Origin: Vibrio sp. Isolate32 | Lineage (GTDB): Bacteria; Pseudomonadota; Gammaproteobacteria; Enterobacterales; Vibrionaceae | Assembly (NCBI RefSeq): GCF_022397955.1 | Contig: NZ_JAKEUQ010000002.1 | Location: 62,728 to 126,727 of the forward strand | Reading direction: 5' to 3' | DNA length: 64,000 nt | Shown: piece after piece, positions 30,413 through 39,150 of the stretch | How the letters are laid out: the number at the start of each line of letters is the position of its first letter | How positions within the stretch are numbered: position 1 is the first letter of the stretch | Made by a program: the position numbers and the translations under genes | Notes under the pieces: model-generated | Seen by the model: only the letters and a program-made list of their open reading frames with translations | Databases searched by the model: none | What the model was told of the DNA's origin: nothing

Positions 30413-32230
30413 ATGGCAACGATGAACCATAAGAGACTCAGTGTACCACGCTTACTCACTCCAATTGCATTGGCAATTACATTGGCGGCTTGTTCTTCAG
30501 GTCCGCAAACACCAACAAGCGTAGATATTACACTAGATCCAGTGCAATCCACTGAAAGCTACATGATGCAAGCAGACAGTAGCAAAGGAAGCCTACAAAA
30601 CGACTGGTTAATCATGGCGCTTAAAGCTTCTGTGCAAGCTGGCAAAACTGACCAAGCAACTCTGCTTATTAAACGCATAGCAAAACAAGAACTCACTGAA
30701 GTTCAGCAAGCAGAGTGGCAACTCGCTCGAGCTCAACTGTTGGTAAATAACTCACAGCCGGATCAAGCGTACAGCCAACTGAACTTCCAGCCTTGGTGGA
30801 AACTACCAAACGAGCAATGGAAAGATTACCACGAGCTACGCGCGAATATTTCAGAAATGCGAAGCGAGTATTTCGAAGCGAGTCGTGAACTTGTTCTTTA
30901 TTCCGAGTACGCAGAAGATAGCGACGAGATCCAACAGCAAACCGCTGATCGAATTTGGCAAAGTCTAAATAGCTACTCTCAATATGAGATTCTAGAGCTA
31001 AAAACGTCGCCGACGGAAGACGTTTTAGCCGGTTGGTTACAGCTCGCTATCTATATGAAGACCCTTAACTCGAACCTTCCAAATCTACAAGAGACCTTGT
31101 CTGATTGGTTAGCCGAGAACCCTCAGCACCCTGCTGCTACTTACACACCACAGGCAATCACTGACATTTTGGCGTTAGAGATAAGCAAACCAACCAGTAC
31201 TGCACTACTGCTACCGCTAACGGGTAAATATGGTAAGCAAGCACAACTGGTTCGTGATGGTTTCATCTTTGCGATGATGAACGACAAAGAGCGCGAAGAA
31301 GATGCAACGCTGACGGTTATGGATACCAATGTTCAAAGTGCCGCTGAGATTAAAGCGACGCTAGAAGAGAACAATGTTGACTTCATCGTTGGTCCACTGA
31401 TTAAGAGCAACATCACTAAGCTTCAGCAAGCACAGAAAAACCACGAGAATTCAATCCCAGCTTTAGCTCTGAATATTCCAACTCAGCTAGAACCTGACAC
31501 CAATATTTGTTACCTCGCTCTATCACCAGAGCAAGAGGTTGCTCAAGCAGCGAAACACCTGTTTGCTCAAGGCTACAAATACCCACTGATTCTGGCTCCG
31601 AAGGGACGCCTTGGTGATCGTGTTGAGCAAGCGTTTAAAGAAGAGTGGAAGAAATACAGCAACAACGATGTGGCAATCAGCTTCTTCTCTGACAAACGCC
31701 AACTTCAACGCAACGTGAATCAGGTATTCGGCCTACAAGAGAGCCAACAGCGTATCGCGCAAATGGATAACCTGCTTGATCTAGACCTAGAAACCGAACC
31801 ACGCAGTCGTCGTGATATCGATTCTGTCTACATCGTGGCGAAGAACTCAGAACTAACGCTAATCAAGCCTTTCATTGAAGTTGCGATCAACCCAGACGCT
31901 AGCCAGCCTGCTCTTTTCTCTAACTCACGCAGTAACAGTGGTGATAAGCAGTATGAAGACCTAACAGGTGTATTCTACAGTGATATCCCACTGCTGGTTG
32001 AAAACAAAGGTGAGCTGAACAAAGAGCTTAACGAACTATGGCCTGCACATTCAAACGGCCAGAAACGTCTGCAAGCGTTAGGTATGGATGCATACTACCT
32101 AATGGACGCGCTACCACAAATGAAAGCCGTGCAAGGTTATAGCATTCCGGGTGAAACGGGCGTGTTAACCATCGACAACAACTGTGTCGTACAACGTGAA
32201 ATCAGCTGGGCAGAGCATGGGGCTTTTTAG
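30413..32230 (+). CDS. lpoA: Outer-membrane lipoprotein activator of PBP1a
   Basis: 605 residues; initiation could instead be at the in-frame ATG three codons later (30422). A lipoprotein signal peptide ends in the lipobox 'TLAAC', giving a lipidated Cys near residue 27. The N-terminal TPR-like domain (about 50-250) is followed by a periplasmic-binding-protein-like domain (about 260-590, starting 'STALLLPLTGKYGKQAQLV'). LpoA reaches through peptidoglycan to stimulate PBP1a. It is first of the lpoA-yraN-diaA-dolP operon. Confidence 0.95.
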   Translation: MATMNHKRLSVPRLLTPIALAITLAACSSGPQTPTSVDITLDPVQSTESYMMQADSSKGSLQNDWLIMALKASVQAGKTDQATLLIKRIAKQELTEVQQAEWQLARAQLLVNNSQPDQAYSQLNFQPWWKLPNEQWKDYHELRANISEMRSEYFEASRELVLYSEYAEDSDEIQQQTADRIWQSLNSYSQYEILELKTSPTEDVLAGWLQLAIYMKTLNSNLPNLQETLSDWLAENPQHPAATYTPQAITDILALEISKPTSTALLLPLTGKYGKQAQLVRDGFIFAMMNDKEREEDATLTVMDTNVQSAAEIKATLEENNVDFIVGPLIKSNITKLQQAQKNHENSIPALALNIPTQLEPDTNICYLALSPEQEVAQAAKHLFAQGYKYPLILAPKGRLGDRVEQAFKEEWKKYSNNDVAISFFSDKRQLQRNVNQVFGLQESQQRIAQMDNLLDLDLETEPRSRRDIDSVYIVAKNSELTLIKPFIEVAINPDASQPALFSNSRSNSGDKQYEDLTGVFYSDIPLLVENKGELNKELNELWPAHSNGQKRLQALGMDAYYLMDALPQMKAVQGYSIPGETGVLTIDNNCVVQREISWAEHGAF

Positions 32231-32615
32231 CCGAACGTTCTTATCTAAAGCAAAGATCACCCATAAACAAGTGGGTGATCAATACGAAGCTGTGGCAAAG
32301 GCCTATCTGACCCGCCACGGTTTATCGTTAATTCAACAAAACTTCATAGCAAAATGTGGCGAGATTGATCTTATAATGCGCCATAACAATACGATTGTGT
32401 TTGCCGAGGTAAAATACCGTAAGCAAACTCGCTACGGACATGCCGCTGAGATGGTGACAGCGAAGAAGTCACAAAGGCTACTCAAAACAGCCCAAGTGTG
32501 GCTGATGCAGCAAGGCTTGTCGGTACACTCCACAGATTTCAGGTTTGATATCATTGCCATTGAAGGGCCAGATGATCATATCGACTGGATTCAAAACGCG
32601 ATTACCCAAGGATAA
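32217..32615 (+). CDS. yraN: UPF0102 family nuclease-like protein YraN
   Basis: 132 residues from the ATG at 32217, which overlaps the lpoA 3' end by 14 bp. The open frame extends upstream, but the family begins near this Met. It has the restriction-endonuclease-like fold motif '[21 protein letters not shown]' in split form: a G-E-I-D-L segment followed by 'FAEVKYRK', the PD-(D/E)xK pattern. The function is not established, although the motif suggests nucleic-acid cleavage or Holliday-junction processing. Confidence 0.9.
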   Translation: MGLFSRTFLSKAKITHKQVGDQYEAVAKAYLTRHGLSLIQQNFIAKCGEIDLIMRHNNTIVFAEVKYRKQTRYGHAAEMVTAKKSQRLLKTAQVWLMQQGLSVHSTDFRFDIIAIEGPDDHIDWIQNAITQG

Positions 32616-32617
32616 AC

Positions 32618-33208
32618 ATGCTAGACAGCATTAAAGAAAGTTTTACAGAAAGTATTCAAATCCAAATTGCGGCTGCAGAAGCACTGCCAGACGCAATCAC
32701 GCACGCCGCTCAAGCTATGGTTGCGACCTTGCTCAACGGAAACAAAATCCTATGTTGTGGTAATGGTGGCTCCGCATCAAACGCTCAGCAATTTGTATCA
32801 TGCCTACTTAACCGTTTTGAAACTGAGCGCCCTAGCCTCCCAGCGATGGCTCTTATGGCTGACAACACCACACTCACTGCGGTCGCAAACGACTACCACT
32901 ACGAAGAGATCTTCTCTAAGCAGGTTCGTGCGTTTGGTCAAACGGGTGATATCTTACTGGCTATCTCGACTAGCGGTGACAGCAAGAACATCATCAAAGC
33001 GATGGAAGCTGCGGTAACACGAGACATGACAATCATTGCCTTTACTGGTAAAGATGGTGGTGAAATGGCAGGCTTACTTGGAGAGCACGATGTTGAAATT
33101 CGTATCCCTTCACACCGCACAGCGCGCATTCATGAAGTACACATGGTGACACTACACTGCCTATGTGACCTAATCGACCAAGTACTCTTCCCTGCTCACG
33201 AAGAGTGA
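32618..33208 (+). CDS. diaA: DnaA initiator-associating protein DiaA (SIS domain)
   Basis: 196 residues of one SIS domain ('[18 protein letters not shown]', '[17 protein letters not shown]'). It resembles phosphoheptose isomerase GmhA, but its place between yraN and dolP is that of diaA. DiaA is a tetramer that helps DnaA assemble on oriC. Length and context favour DiaA over GmhA. It follows yraN by 2 bp. Confidence 0.9.
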   Translation: MLDSIKESFTESIQIQIAAAEALPDAITHAAQAMVATLLNGNKILCCGNGGSASNAQQFVSCLLNRFETERPSLPAMALMADNTTLTAVANDYHYEEIFSKQVRAFGQTGDILLAISTSGDSKNIIKAMEAAVTRDMTIIAFTGKDGGEMAGLLGEHDVEIRIPSHRTARIHEVHMVTLHCLCDLIDQVLFPAHEE

Positions 33209-33224
33209 TATACGGAGCATCACA

Positions 33225-33830
33225 ATGAAATCATTAACCTCTATGAAGCTGTTTAAGTTGATTAGTGTTTCGCTACTTACACTGTCCCTATCTGGTTGTG
33301 CTGGCATTTTCATTGCTGGTGCAGCAACCACGGCAAACATCGTCACTGACACTCGTACCACCAAAGAAATTTGGAACGACAACAATATCGAATTTGAAGT
33401 CGCAGCCATCACCAATAAACAGCCATACCGTGGTAGCGTGCGTGTCACCGCTAGCTCTTACCGCGGCACTGTCGTGTTAATGGGCCAAGCAACAACAGAT
33501 GCAGAACGTCGCGCTTTTGAAAGCCAAGCCAAAGATGTTCCTGGTGTCAAGAGCATCCATAACCAAATTCGCGTGAAAGAGCCACTCTCTGTGAGCGCTA
33601 TCAGTAAAGACAGCTGGATTACTACTAAGGTGAAGTCGGCTCTACTGGCTAACTCAGATCTTAACGGCATCAAAGTGAAAGTAATCACCGAAGACTCAGA
33701 AGTATTCTTGCTGGGTTTAGTGTCTCATGAACACGCAGATATCGCGACGGAAGTAGCACGGAACATTTCAGGTGTTAAGCAGGTAATCCGAGCGTTTGAA
33801 TATGACGATGAAGATACGGCGCTTAACTAG
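33225..33830 (+). CDS. dolP: Two-BON-domain outer-membrane lipoprotein DolP (YraP)
   Basis: 201 residues with a lipoprotein signal peptide; 'LSLSGCAGIFIAG' contains the lipobox Cys near residue 25. Two BON domains follow at about 50-115 and 120-190, each with the typical 'GxVxLxGxV' strand pattern ('SYRGTVVLMGQATTDAERR', 'SEVFLLGLVSHEHADIA'). In E. coli DolP supports outer-membrane integrity and BAM function under sigma-E control. It is last of the operon, followed by a terminator. Confidence 0.92.
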   Translation: MKSLTSMKLFKLISVSLLTLSLSGCAGIFIAGAATTANIVTDTRTTKEIWNDNNIEFEVAAITNKQPYRGSVRVTASSYRGTVVLMGQATTDAERRAFESQAKDVPGVKSIHNQIRVKEPLSVSAISKDSWITTKVKSALLANSDLNGIKVKVITEDSEVFLLGLVSHEHADIATEVARNISGVKQVIRAFEYDDEDTALN

Positions 33831-33872
33831 CGGTTTACCTGAGCCCTGTAAAGACAACTTATTACATAAAAG

Positions 33873-33903
33873 AAAAAAGCAGCGATAAGTCGCTGCTTTT
33901 TTT
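33873..33903. terminator. Bidirectional terminator between dolP and sspB
   Basis: AAAAAAGCAGCGA-TAAG-TCGCTGCTTTTTT: a symmetric stem with A and T runs on both sides, serving the two convergent operons. Confidence 0.9.
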
Positions 33904-33912
33904 ATTGAGTCG

Positions 33913-34407
33913 TTATTTTATAACACGAAGGCTTGGGCGACCTTTAGCGGGGCGAGGAGGCTCCGGATCTAAGTCTGGCTCTTCAGCTTCTGGGTCAGCT
34001 GTTGCTACGCTCAAAGATGGACCTTTTTCTGGTTCTTCAAAAGGACTTTCTTCAATCCCTTCTTCAAACGCTTCCATGTAAGCCTCTTCAGGTTCAAACA
34101 TGGTACCAGCACCATTTTCACGAGCATAAATCGCTTGTACTGCGTAAAGTGGAACGATCACAGAGTGTGGACGACCACTAAAGCGAGCACTAAACGTCAC
34201 CGCTTCGTTACCCAGTTCAAGTTGCCCAACTGCACGAGGCGCGATGTTCAGAATGATCTGACCATCTTGAACAAACTCTTCTGGAACTCGCACTCCCGGT
34301 AATGTTGCTTCAACAACAAGGTGAGGAGTTAGTTCGTTATCAACCAGCCATTCATAAAATGCACGAAGCATGTATGGTCGGCGTGGAGCCATATTTGAAA
34401 TATCCAT
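33913..34407 (-). CDS. sspB: ClpXP protease specificity-enhancing factor SspB
   Basis: 164 residues. The folded ssrA-tag-binding domain covers about 1-110 ('RPYMLRAFYEWLVDN', 'NIAPRAVGQLELGNEAVTF'). A long acidic, Pro-rich tail ends in the ClpX-docking peptide 'RGRPSLRVIK'-like 'KGRPSLRVIK'. It delivers ssrA-tagged peptides and other substrates to ClpXP. It follows sspA by 5 bp in the usual operon. The linker is highly acidic (runs of Glu, Pro and Asp). Confidence 0.96.
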   Translation of the reverse strand: MDISNMAPRRPYMLRAFYEWLVDNELTPHLVVEATLPGVRVPEEFVQDGQIILNIAPRAVGQLELGNEAVTFSARFSGRPHSVIVPLYAVQAIYARENGAGTMFEPEEAYMEAFEEGIEESPFEEPEKGPSLSVATADPEAEEPDLDPEPPRPAKGRPSLRVIK

Positions 34408-34412
34408 AACGC

Positions 34413-35048
34413 TTAGCGAACGAGTCGCATCTCACGCTCAGCTTCAGTTAAAGAAGCTAGGAATGAATCACGTTCGAATACACGGTTCATGTAAATCTTA
34501 AGCTCTTTAGAACCAGGACCAATTAGTTCAATACCAAGCTCAGGTAAACGCCATAGTAGCGGGGCTAAGTAACAATCAATTAGGCTAAACTCTTCGCTCA
34601 TAAAGTATTCATACTCAGCGAAGATAGGAGCAAGAGTTAGTAGGTCGTTGCGCAGTTTAACGCGAGCTGCTTCAGATTCTTCAGCGTTGCCTTTAACGAT
34701 CTTCTCTGCAACTGAATACCAGTTCCGCTCAATGCGATACATCATTAGACGGCTGTTACCACGAGCAACCGGGTATACAGGCATCAACGGTGGGTGAGGA
34801 AAACGCTCATCTAGGTATTCCATGATGATCTTTGAGTCATATAAAGCAAGCTCACGATCAACAAGAGTTGGTACTGATTTGTATGGGTTCAGTTCAACAA
34901 GCTCTGCTGGTAGATTTTTTTCATCAACCAACTCAACTTCAACACTTACGCCTTTTTCAGCAAGAACGATGCGCACCTGATGGCTATACATATCAGAAGC
35001 ACTTGAGAAAAGAGTCATTACAGAACGTTTATTGGCAGCTACAGCCAT
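34413..35048 (-). CDS. sspA: Stringent starvation protein A
   Basis: 211 residues of glutathione-S-transferase-like fold: thioredoxin-like N-terminal part ('MTLFSSASDMYSHQVRIVL', 'NPYKSVPTLVDRELALYDS') and an all-helical C-terminal part. SspA binds RNA polymerase and has no GST activity in E. coli, where it lowers H-NS and acts in acid and stationary-phase responses. The ATG follows GGAGGGCTCC. It lies downstream of petABC but behind that operon's terminator. Confidence 0.95.
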   Translation of the reverse strand: MAVAANKRSVMTLFSSASDMYSHQVRIVLAEKGVSVEVELVDEKNLPAELVELNPYKSVPTLVDRELALYDSKIIMEYLDERFPHPPLMPVYPVARGNSRLMMYRIERNWYSVAEKIVKGNAEESEAARVKLRNDLLTLAPIFAEYEYFMSEEFSLIDCYLAPLLWRLPELGIELIGPGSKELKIYMNRVFERDSFLASLTEAEREMRLVR

Positions 35049-35070
35049 GGAGCCCTCCAGTACACTTTAA

Positions 35071-35102
35071 ATAAAAACAATGGAGGCCTAAAGCCTCCAT
35101 TG
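35071..35102 (-). terminator. Rho-independent terminator after petABC
   Basis: A perfect 10-bp stem, CAATGGAGGC / GCCTCCATTG, followed by TTTTTATTT on the minus strand, 44 bp after the petC stop and just upstream of sspA. Confidence 0.9.
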
Positions 35103-35145
35103 AACATTAACATAATTTGGGAATTAGCACGGTATTATAGCACAA

Positions 35146-35883
35146 TTAGTGCACATCACGCCAATACTCTTTCTTCAGCAAAATCACGATGATAGTGAAG
35201 ATAACTAAGAAAGCCATTACCCACCACCCCATAGCATGACGCTCAAGTTGAACTGGGTCGCCCGAGTAAACCAAAAAGTTAACAAGATCACGAACCGCTT
35301 CGTCGTATTCACCAGCACTTAATTCGCCAGAGCCGTCAGTTTCAGTACTAACAACAACCGTCACTTCCTCGCCATCTACCATATGCGTATCATAGATTGG
35401 TGTTGGGATACCTTGCAGCTCTTCAAGAACGTGCGGCATACCAACACTAGGGAAAACAATGTTGTTCACGCCAAACGGACGAGATGGATCTTCATAGAAG
35501 GTACGAAGGTACGTGTATAGCCAATCTGCGCCACGAACACGAGCAACCAAAGTTAGGTCAGGTGGCGGAGCACCAAACCAACTTGCCGCTTGCTCAGAAG
35601 GCATAGCGTTAACCATCAAGCTACCAATTTTCGCCTCTGGGTCAAAAATCAGATTTTCCTTCATTAGATCAACAGGGATCTCTAAATCATTCGCAACACG
35701 TTCATAGCGCTGGTACTGCGTTGAGTGACAAGCGAAACAGTAGTTCATGAACATCTTAGCGCCATTTTGCAATGAAGCTTTGTCTGTTAAATCATTGTTC
35801 GCTTTATCTAATGGTACGTTTGCACCCGCTGCCATCGCCAATGCTGGCAACATAGCAAATAAAATTACAATCCACTTTTTCAT
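35146..35883 (-). CDS. petC: Ubiquinol-cytochrome c reductase, cytochrome c1
   Basis: 245 residues with a cleavable signal peptide ('ILFAMLPALAMAAGA') and the covalent haem motif 'CFACHS' near residue 50. A distal Met ligand region and a C-terminal membrane anchor ('WWVMAFLVIFTIIVILL') follow. It carries electrons from the Rieske centre to periplasmic cytochrome c. The 4-bp overlap with petB implies coupled translation. Confidence 0.97.
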   Translation of the reverse strand: MKKWIVILFAMLPALAMAAGANVPLDKANNDLTDKASLQNGAKMFMNYCFACHSTQYQRYERVANDLEIPVDLMKENLIFDPEAKIGSLMVNAMPSEQAASWFGAPPPDLTLVARVRGADWLYTYLRTFYEDPSRPFGVNNIVFPSVGMPHVLEELQGIPTPIYDTHMVDGEEVTVVVSTETDGSGELSAGEYDEAVRDLVNFLVYSGDPVQLERHAMGWWVMAFLVIFTIIVILLKKEYWRDVH

Positions 35884-37145
35884 TTGAATGTCACCCTTTC
35901 TGGTAATGGTTTCGTCGCTTCATTTTTACTATAGAACCAGAGTAGAACGAAGAACATGAAGTAACCTAAGCTAAAAATTTGAGCTAGTAGCGTGTATGTT
36001 GGCGTCGCAGGGAGCGCACCAAGTACACCAAGCGCAATAAAGCTTATTGTGAATTGGATGATGTTAATCAAATGCAGTTTGCTACGGTATCGGTAAGAAC
36101 GAACCTTACAACGGTCAAACCATGGCAGTAGGAATAACACAACAATTGATGCGCCCATTGCGACTACACCTAACAGCTTATCAGGAACAGCACGTAGGAT
36201 TGCGTAAAACGGCGTGAAGTACCAAACTGGAGCGATATGCTCAGGTGTTTTCAGCGGGTTTGCAGCTTCAAAGTTAGGTGGCTCAAGGAAGTATCCACCC
36301 ATTTCTGGGTTAAAGAACAGCACATAACAAAACAAGAATAGGAAACCAGCAACACCTACCATATCTTTCACAGTCCCGTACGGGTGGAAAGGAATAGAGT
36401 CGATAATGTCGTATTTCTTAGTGTAATCCTTGTGGAATGGGAACTGAGTTTTGTAATCGTCACCCATTGTGCCTTTAGGAAGCTTAGTTTCGATACCGTC
36501 AGGGTTATTCGAACCCACTTCGTGCAGTGCTAGTACGTGAAGTACGATAAGCAGTAGAAGTACAATTGGTAGAGCGATAACGTGCAGTGCGAAGAAACGG
36601 TTCAGCGTTGCACCAGAGATAATGTAGTCACCACGGATCCAAAGCGTTAGGTCATCACCAATAACAGGGATCGCACCAAACAGAGAAATGATTACCTGAG
36701 CACCCCAGTAAGACATTTGTCCCCATGGTAGTAGGTAACCCATGAAAGCCTCAGCCATAAGCACCAAGAAGATCAACATACCGAAGATCCAAAGTAGCTC
36801 TCGAGGTTTTTGGTAAGAACCGTAGATTAGACCACGGAACATGTGCAGGTAGATAACAACGAAGAATGCCGAAGCACCTGTCGAGTGCATGTAACGCAGT
36901 AACCAACCGTATTCCACATCACGCATGATGTATTCAACAGAAGCAAACGCACCCTCACCAGACGGCACATAGTTCATTGTTAGCCAAATACCTGTAAGGA
37001 TTTGGTTAACCAATACCAACATTGCCAAAGAACCGAAAAGGTACCAAAAGTTAAAGTTCTTAGGCATTGGGTATTCAGATAAGTGCTTTTTATAAGCATT
37101 CATCGCGGGTATACGTTTTTCTACCCAGTCTAGTAGTCCTTGCAT
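35880..37145 (-). CDS. petB: Ubiquinol-cytochrome c reductase, cytochrome b
   Basis: 421 residues with eight to nine membrane helices. Haem-ligating His pairs lie in helices B and D ('RYMHSTGASAFFVVIYLHMFRG' region and 'FALHVIALPIVLLLLIVLH' region). The Qo-site 'PEHIAPVWYFTPFYAIL' motif contains the P-E-W/x-Y signature variant. It is the core of the bc1 complex. Its start shares one base with the petA stop. Confidence 0.97.
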   Translation of the reverse strand: MQGLLDWVEKRIPAMNAYKKHLSEYPMPKNFNFWYLFGSLAMLVLVNQILTGIWLTMNYVPSGEGAFASVEYIMRDVEYGWLLRYMHSTGASAFFVVIYLHMFRGLIYGSYQKPRELLWIFGMLIFLVLMAEAFMGYLLPWGQMSYWGAQVIISLFGAIPVIGDDLTLWIRGDYIISGATLNRFFALHVIALPIVLLLLIVLHVLALHEVGSNNPDGIETKLPKGTMGDDYKTQFPFHKDYTKKYDIIDSIPFHPYGTVKDMVGVAGFLFLFCYVLFFNPEMGGYFLEPPNFEAANPLKTPEHIAPVWYFTPFYAILRAVPDKLLGVVAMGASIVVLFLLPWFDRCKVRSYRYRSKLHLINIIQFTISFIALGVLGALPATPTYTLLAQIFSLGYFMFFVLLWFYSKNEATKPLPERVTFK

Positions 37146-37735
37146 TATGCATCTCCCTCGTCAATACCGATCAGGATCTTAGTGTCGCTTAAATACATAT
37201 GCTTTGGCACAACAAGGTTCAATGGTGCAGGTACACCTTGGAATACTCGACCAGCCATATCAAATTTCGAACCATGACATGGACAGAAGAAACCAGACTT
37301 AACACCTTGTACTTGTTCTGCGAAAGAATCAGGTAGGTAAGTCGGAGAACAACCTAAGTGCGTACAGAAACCAACAGCAACGAAGAATTCCGGCTTAATT
37401 GAACGGAATTCGTTCTGTGCGTATTCTGGTTGTTGCTCAGCTTCAGATTGAGGATCACGAAGTTGACCACCGATAGATTTTAGGTTTTCTAGTACCGACT
37501 CAGCACGGCGTACAACCCATACAGGTTTACCTTGCCACTCGACACGAACCATTTGTCCCGGTTCTAACTTGCTGACTTCCACTTCCACCGGTGCACCCGC
37601 AGCTTTCGCCTTGGCACTCGGATTCCATGATTTAATAAAAGGCACGGCTACAGCAGCAGCTCCCAAACCACCAACAACGGCTGTTGTTGCGGTTAAGAAA
37701 CGCCTGCGACCGTTATTTAAAGGCGCGTTGCTCAT
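37145..37735 (-). CDS. petA: Ubiquinol-cytochrome c reductase, Rieske iron-sulfur subunit
   Basis: 196 residues. A twin-arginine 'NNGRRRFL' followed by a hydrophobic helix serves as Tat signal-anchor. The 2Fe-2S ligands are in 'CTHLGC' and 'CPCHGS' (about 123-128 and 147-152). It accepts electrons from ubiquinol at the Qo site. First of petABC, with a good promoter about 100 bp upstream. Confidence 0.97.
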   Translation of the reverse strand: MSNAPLNNGRRRFLTATTAVVGGLGAAAVAVPFIKSWNPSAKAKAAGAPVEVEVSKLEPGQMVRVEWQGKPVWVVRRAESVLENLKSIGGQLRDPQSEAEQQPEYAQNEFRSIKPEFFVAVGFCTHLGCSPTYLPDSFAEQVQGVKSGFFCPCHGSKFDMAGRVFQGVPAPLNLVVPKHMYLSDTKILIGIDEGDA

Positions 37736-37832
37736 CCAAACATTCTCCCATTTGCTCCTTGTGGATTGAAATTATTCCGATTAAGGAGCATGGCTAACAA
37801 AATATGTATTTAGTTCTATTTATTGACGGCAA

Positions 37833-37861
37833 ATGATAAATAAAACCCTACTTTTTGACAA
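37833..37861 (-). promoter_or_regulatory. Probable petABC sigma-70 promoter
   Basis: On the minus strand TTGTCA (37861-37856), a 17-bp spacer and TATCAT (37838-37833): 5 of 6 matches in each hexamer region and ideal spacing. It lies about 98 bp upstream of the petA start. Confidence 0.65.
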
Positions 37862-37984
37862 GATAAAGCTACCTTTTTGTAACAATCATGAGGCAAGGCG
37901 CACATTGAGTTACAAAAGCTTTCAAAATACAAGAATTTGGAAATAAAACGAGAGGGGAAAAGCGTTTAGCGGAGGGGATAAAAA

Positions 37985-38012
37985 CAAAAAGCCCGGCATA
38001 TAGCCGAGCTTT
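37985..38012 (-). terminator. Rho-independent terminator after rplM-rpsI
   Basis: AAAGCTCGGC / GCCGGGCTTT (one G-U pair) on the minus strand, followed by TTTTTGTTTTT, about 55 bp beyond the rpsI stop. Confidence 0.85.
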
Positions 38013-38066
38013 GAACCACAATTCCAGTAATAAAACTGGGAGCGTGTGCTTTTTCGTAAAGAAAAA

Positions 38067-38459
38067 TTAACGCTTAGAGAATTGAGGTTTACGACGTGCT
38101 TTACGTAGACCAACTTTCTTACGTTCAACGCAACGAGCGTCACGAGTAACGTAGCCAGCTGCACGTAGAGCAGGACGTAGAGTTTCATCGTACTCCATAA
38201 GAGCGCGAGTGATACCGTGGCGGATTGCGCCAGCTTGACCAGAAATACCACCACCAGAAACAGTGATGTAAAGGTCAAGTTTCTCAGTTAGTTCAACTAG
38301 CTCAAGAGGTTGCTTAACAACCATGCGAGAAGTTGGACGACCGAAGTAAACATCAAGGCTACGCTTGTTGATTACGATCTCACCAGAACCTGGTTTGATG
38401 AAAACACGAGCTGCTGAGCTTTTGCGACGACCAGTGCCGTAGTATTGATTCTCTGCCAT
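38067..38459 (-). CDS. rpsI: 30S ribosomal protein S9
   Basis: 130 residues from the ATG at 38459, with GGGG nine bases upstream; an in-frame earlier codon adds five residues without family support. It begins '[19 protein letters not shown]' and ends in the basic tail '[14 protein letters not shown]', whose last residues reach the P-site tRNA. Co-transcribed with rplM, 15 bp apart. Confidence 0.98.
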   Translation of the reverse strand: MAENQYYGTGRRKSSAARVFIKPGSGEIVINKRSLDVYFGRPTSRMVVKQPLELVELTEKLDLYITVSGGGISGQAGAIRHGITRALMEYDETLRPALRAAGYVTRDARCVERKKVGLRKARRKPQFSKR

Positions 38460-38474
38460 TTTCATAATCCCCAA

Positions 38475-38903
38475 TTAGATGTCTAGTACTTGTGGTTGTT
38501 GAGCAACATGGTTGTGCTCAGCACCAGCGTATACTTTTAGCTTACGGTACATAGCGCGGCCTAGAGGACCACGTGGAAGCATACCTTTAACAGCTAGTTC
38601 TAGAACCATTTCTGGCTTCTTGTCGATCAGCTTTTCGAAAGTGATAGACTTAAGACCACCTGGGAACTCAGAGTGACGGTAGTAAACCTTACCCTTAGCT
38701 TTGTTACCAGTTACAGCAACTTTCTCAGCGTTAACAACGATGATGTAATCACCAGTGTCTACGTGAGGAGTGTATTCTGCTTTGTGCTTACCACGAAGGC
38801 GAGAAGCGATTTCACTTGCTAGACGACCAAGAGTTTTACCTTCAGCGTCTACAACATACCAGTCGCGTTTTACAGTTTCTGGTTTAGCAACGAAAGTTTT
38901 CAT
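38475..38903 (-). CDS. rplM: 50S ribosomal protein L13
   Basis: 142 residues, the standard length; '[18 protein letters not shown]' and '[19 protein letters not shown]' are family signatures. It binds 23S rRNA early in 50S assembly. In E. coli the rplM-rpsI operon is autoregulated through its leader; here a hairpin lies about 36 bp upstream of the start. Confidence 0.98.
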   Translation of the reverse strand: MKTFVAKPETVKRDWYVVDAEGKTLGRLASEIASRLRGKHKAEYTPHVDTGDYIIVVNAEKVAVTGNKAKGKVYYRHSEFPGGLKSITFEKLIDKKPEMVLELAVKGMLPRGPLGRAMYRKLKVYAGAEHNHVAQQPQVLDI

Positions 38904-38938
38904 GCTAATAATTACCTATTTAAAAAATTTACACTTAA

Positions 38939-38956
38939 GGAATACTCGCGTATTCC
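38939..38956 (-). promoter_or_regulatory. Hairpin in the rplM leader
   Basis: GGAATAC and GTATTCC form a perfect 7-bp stem with a 4-base loop in the rplM mRNA leader. It is a candidate part of an L13/S9 feedback structure; only the palindrome itself is seen. Confidence 0.4.
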
Positions 38957-39062
38957 CACTGTCTAAGAGTCACCATTCATCACCCCTTCGAGTGTTGGAA
39001 AACTCTTGGCATAACGTGATTTAACTCATCGTTAGAGGCCCGCAGTAACGGTAGGTCGCAGG

Positions 39063-39091
39063 ATTATAGAGAAGAGCGAAGAAAAAATCAC
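39063..39091 (-). promoter_or_regulatory. Probable rplM promoter
   Basis: A perfect TATAAT (39068-39063) on the minus strand, followed by a GC-rich discriminator (CCTGCGACC). The -35 at 17 bp is poor (GTGATT). The leader to rplM would be about 150 nt, long enough for regulation. Confidence 0.5.
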
Positions 39092-39150
39092 CTCTTTTTG
39101 AACAAAATCACGATTTTTTTATTTCTACTTCTCAATCGAGATAATCCTAT

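Larger units (their letters stand above)
37736..38066. other. Gap between petA and rpsI
   Basis: 331 bp without a gene. It holds the petA leader and promoter on the right-hand side of petA and the rplM-rpsI terminator near 38.0 kb. Nothing else was recognised. Confidence 0.7.

Noticed and set aside
32618..33208. Phosphoheptose isomerase GmhA
   Set aside because: Same SIS fold, but length and yraN-dolP context indicate DiaA.
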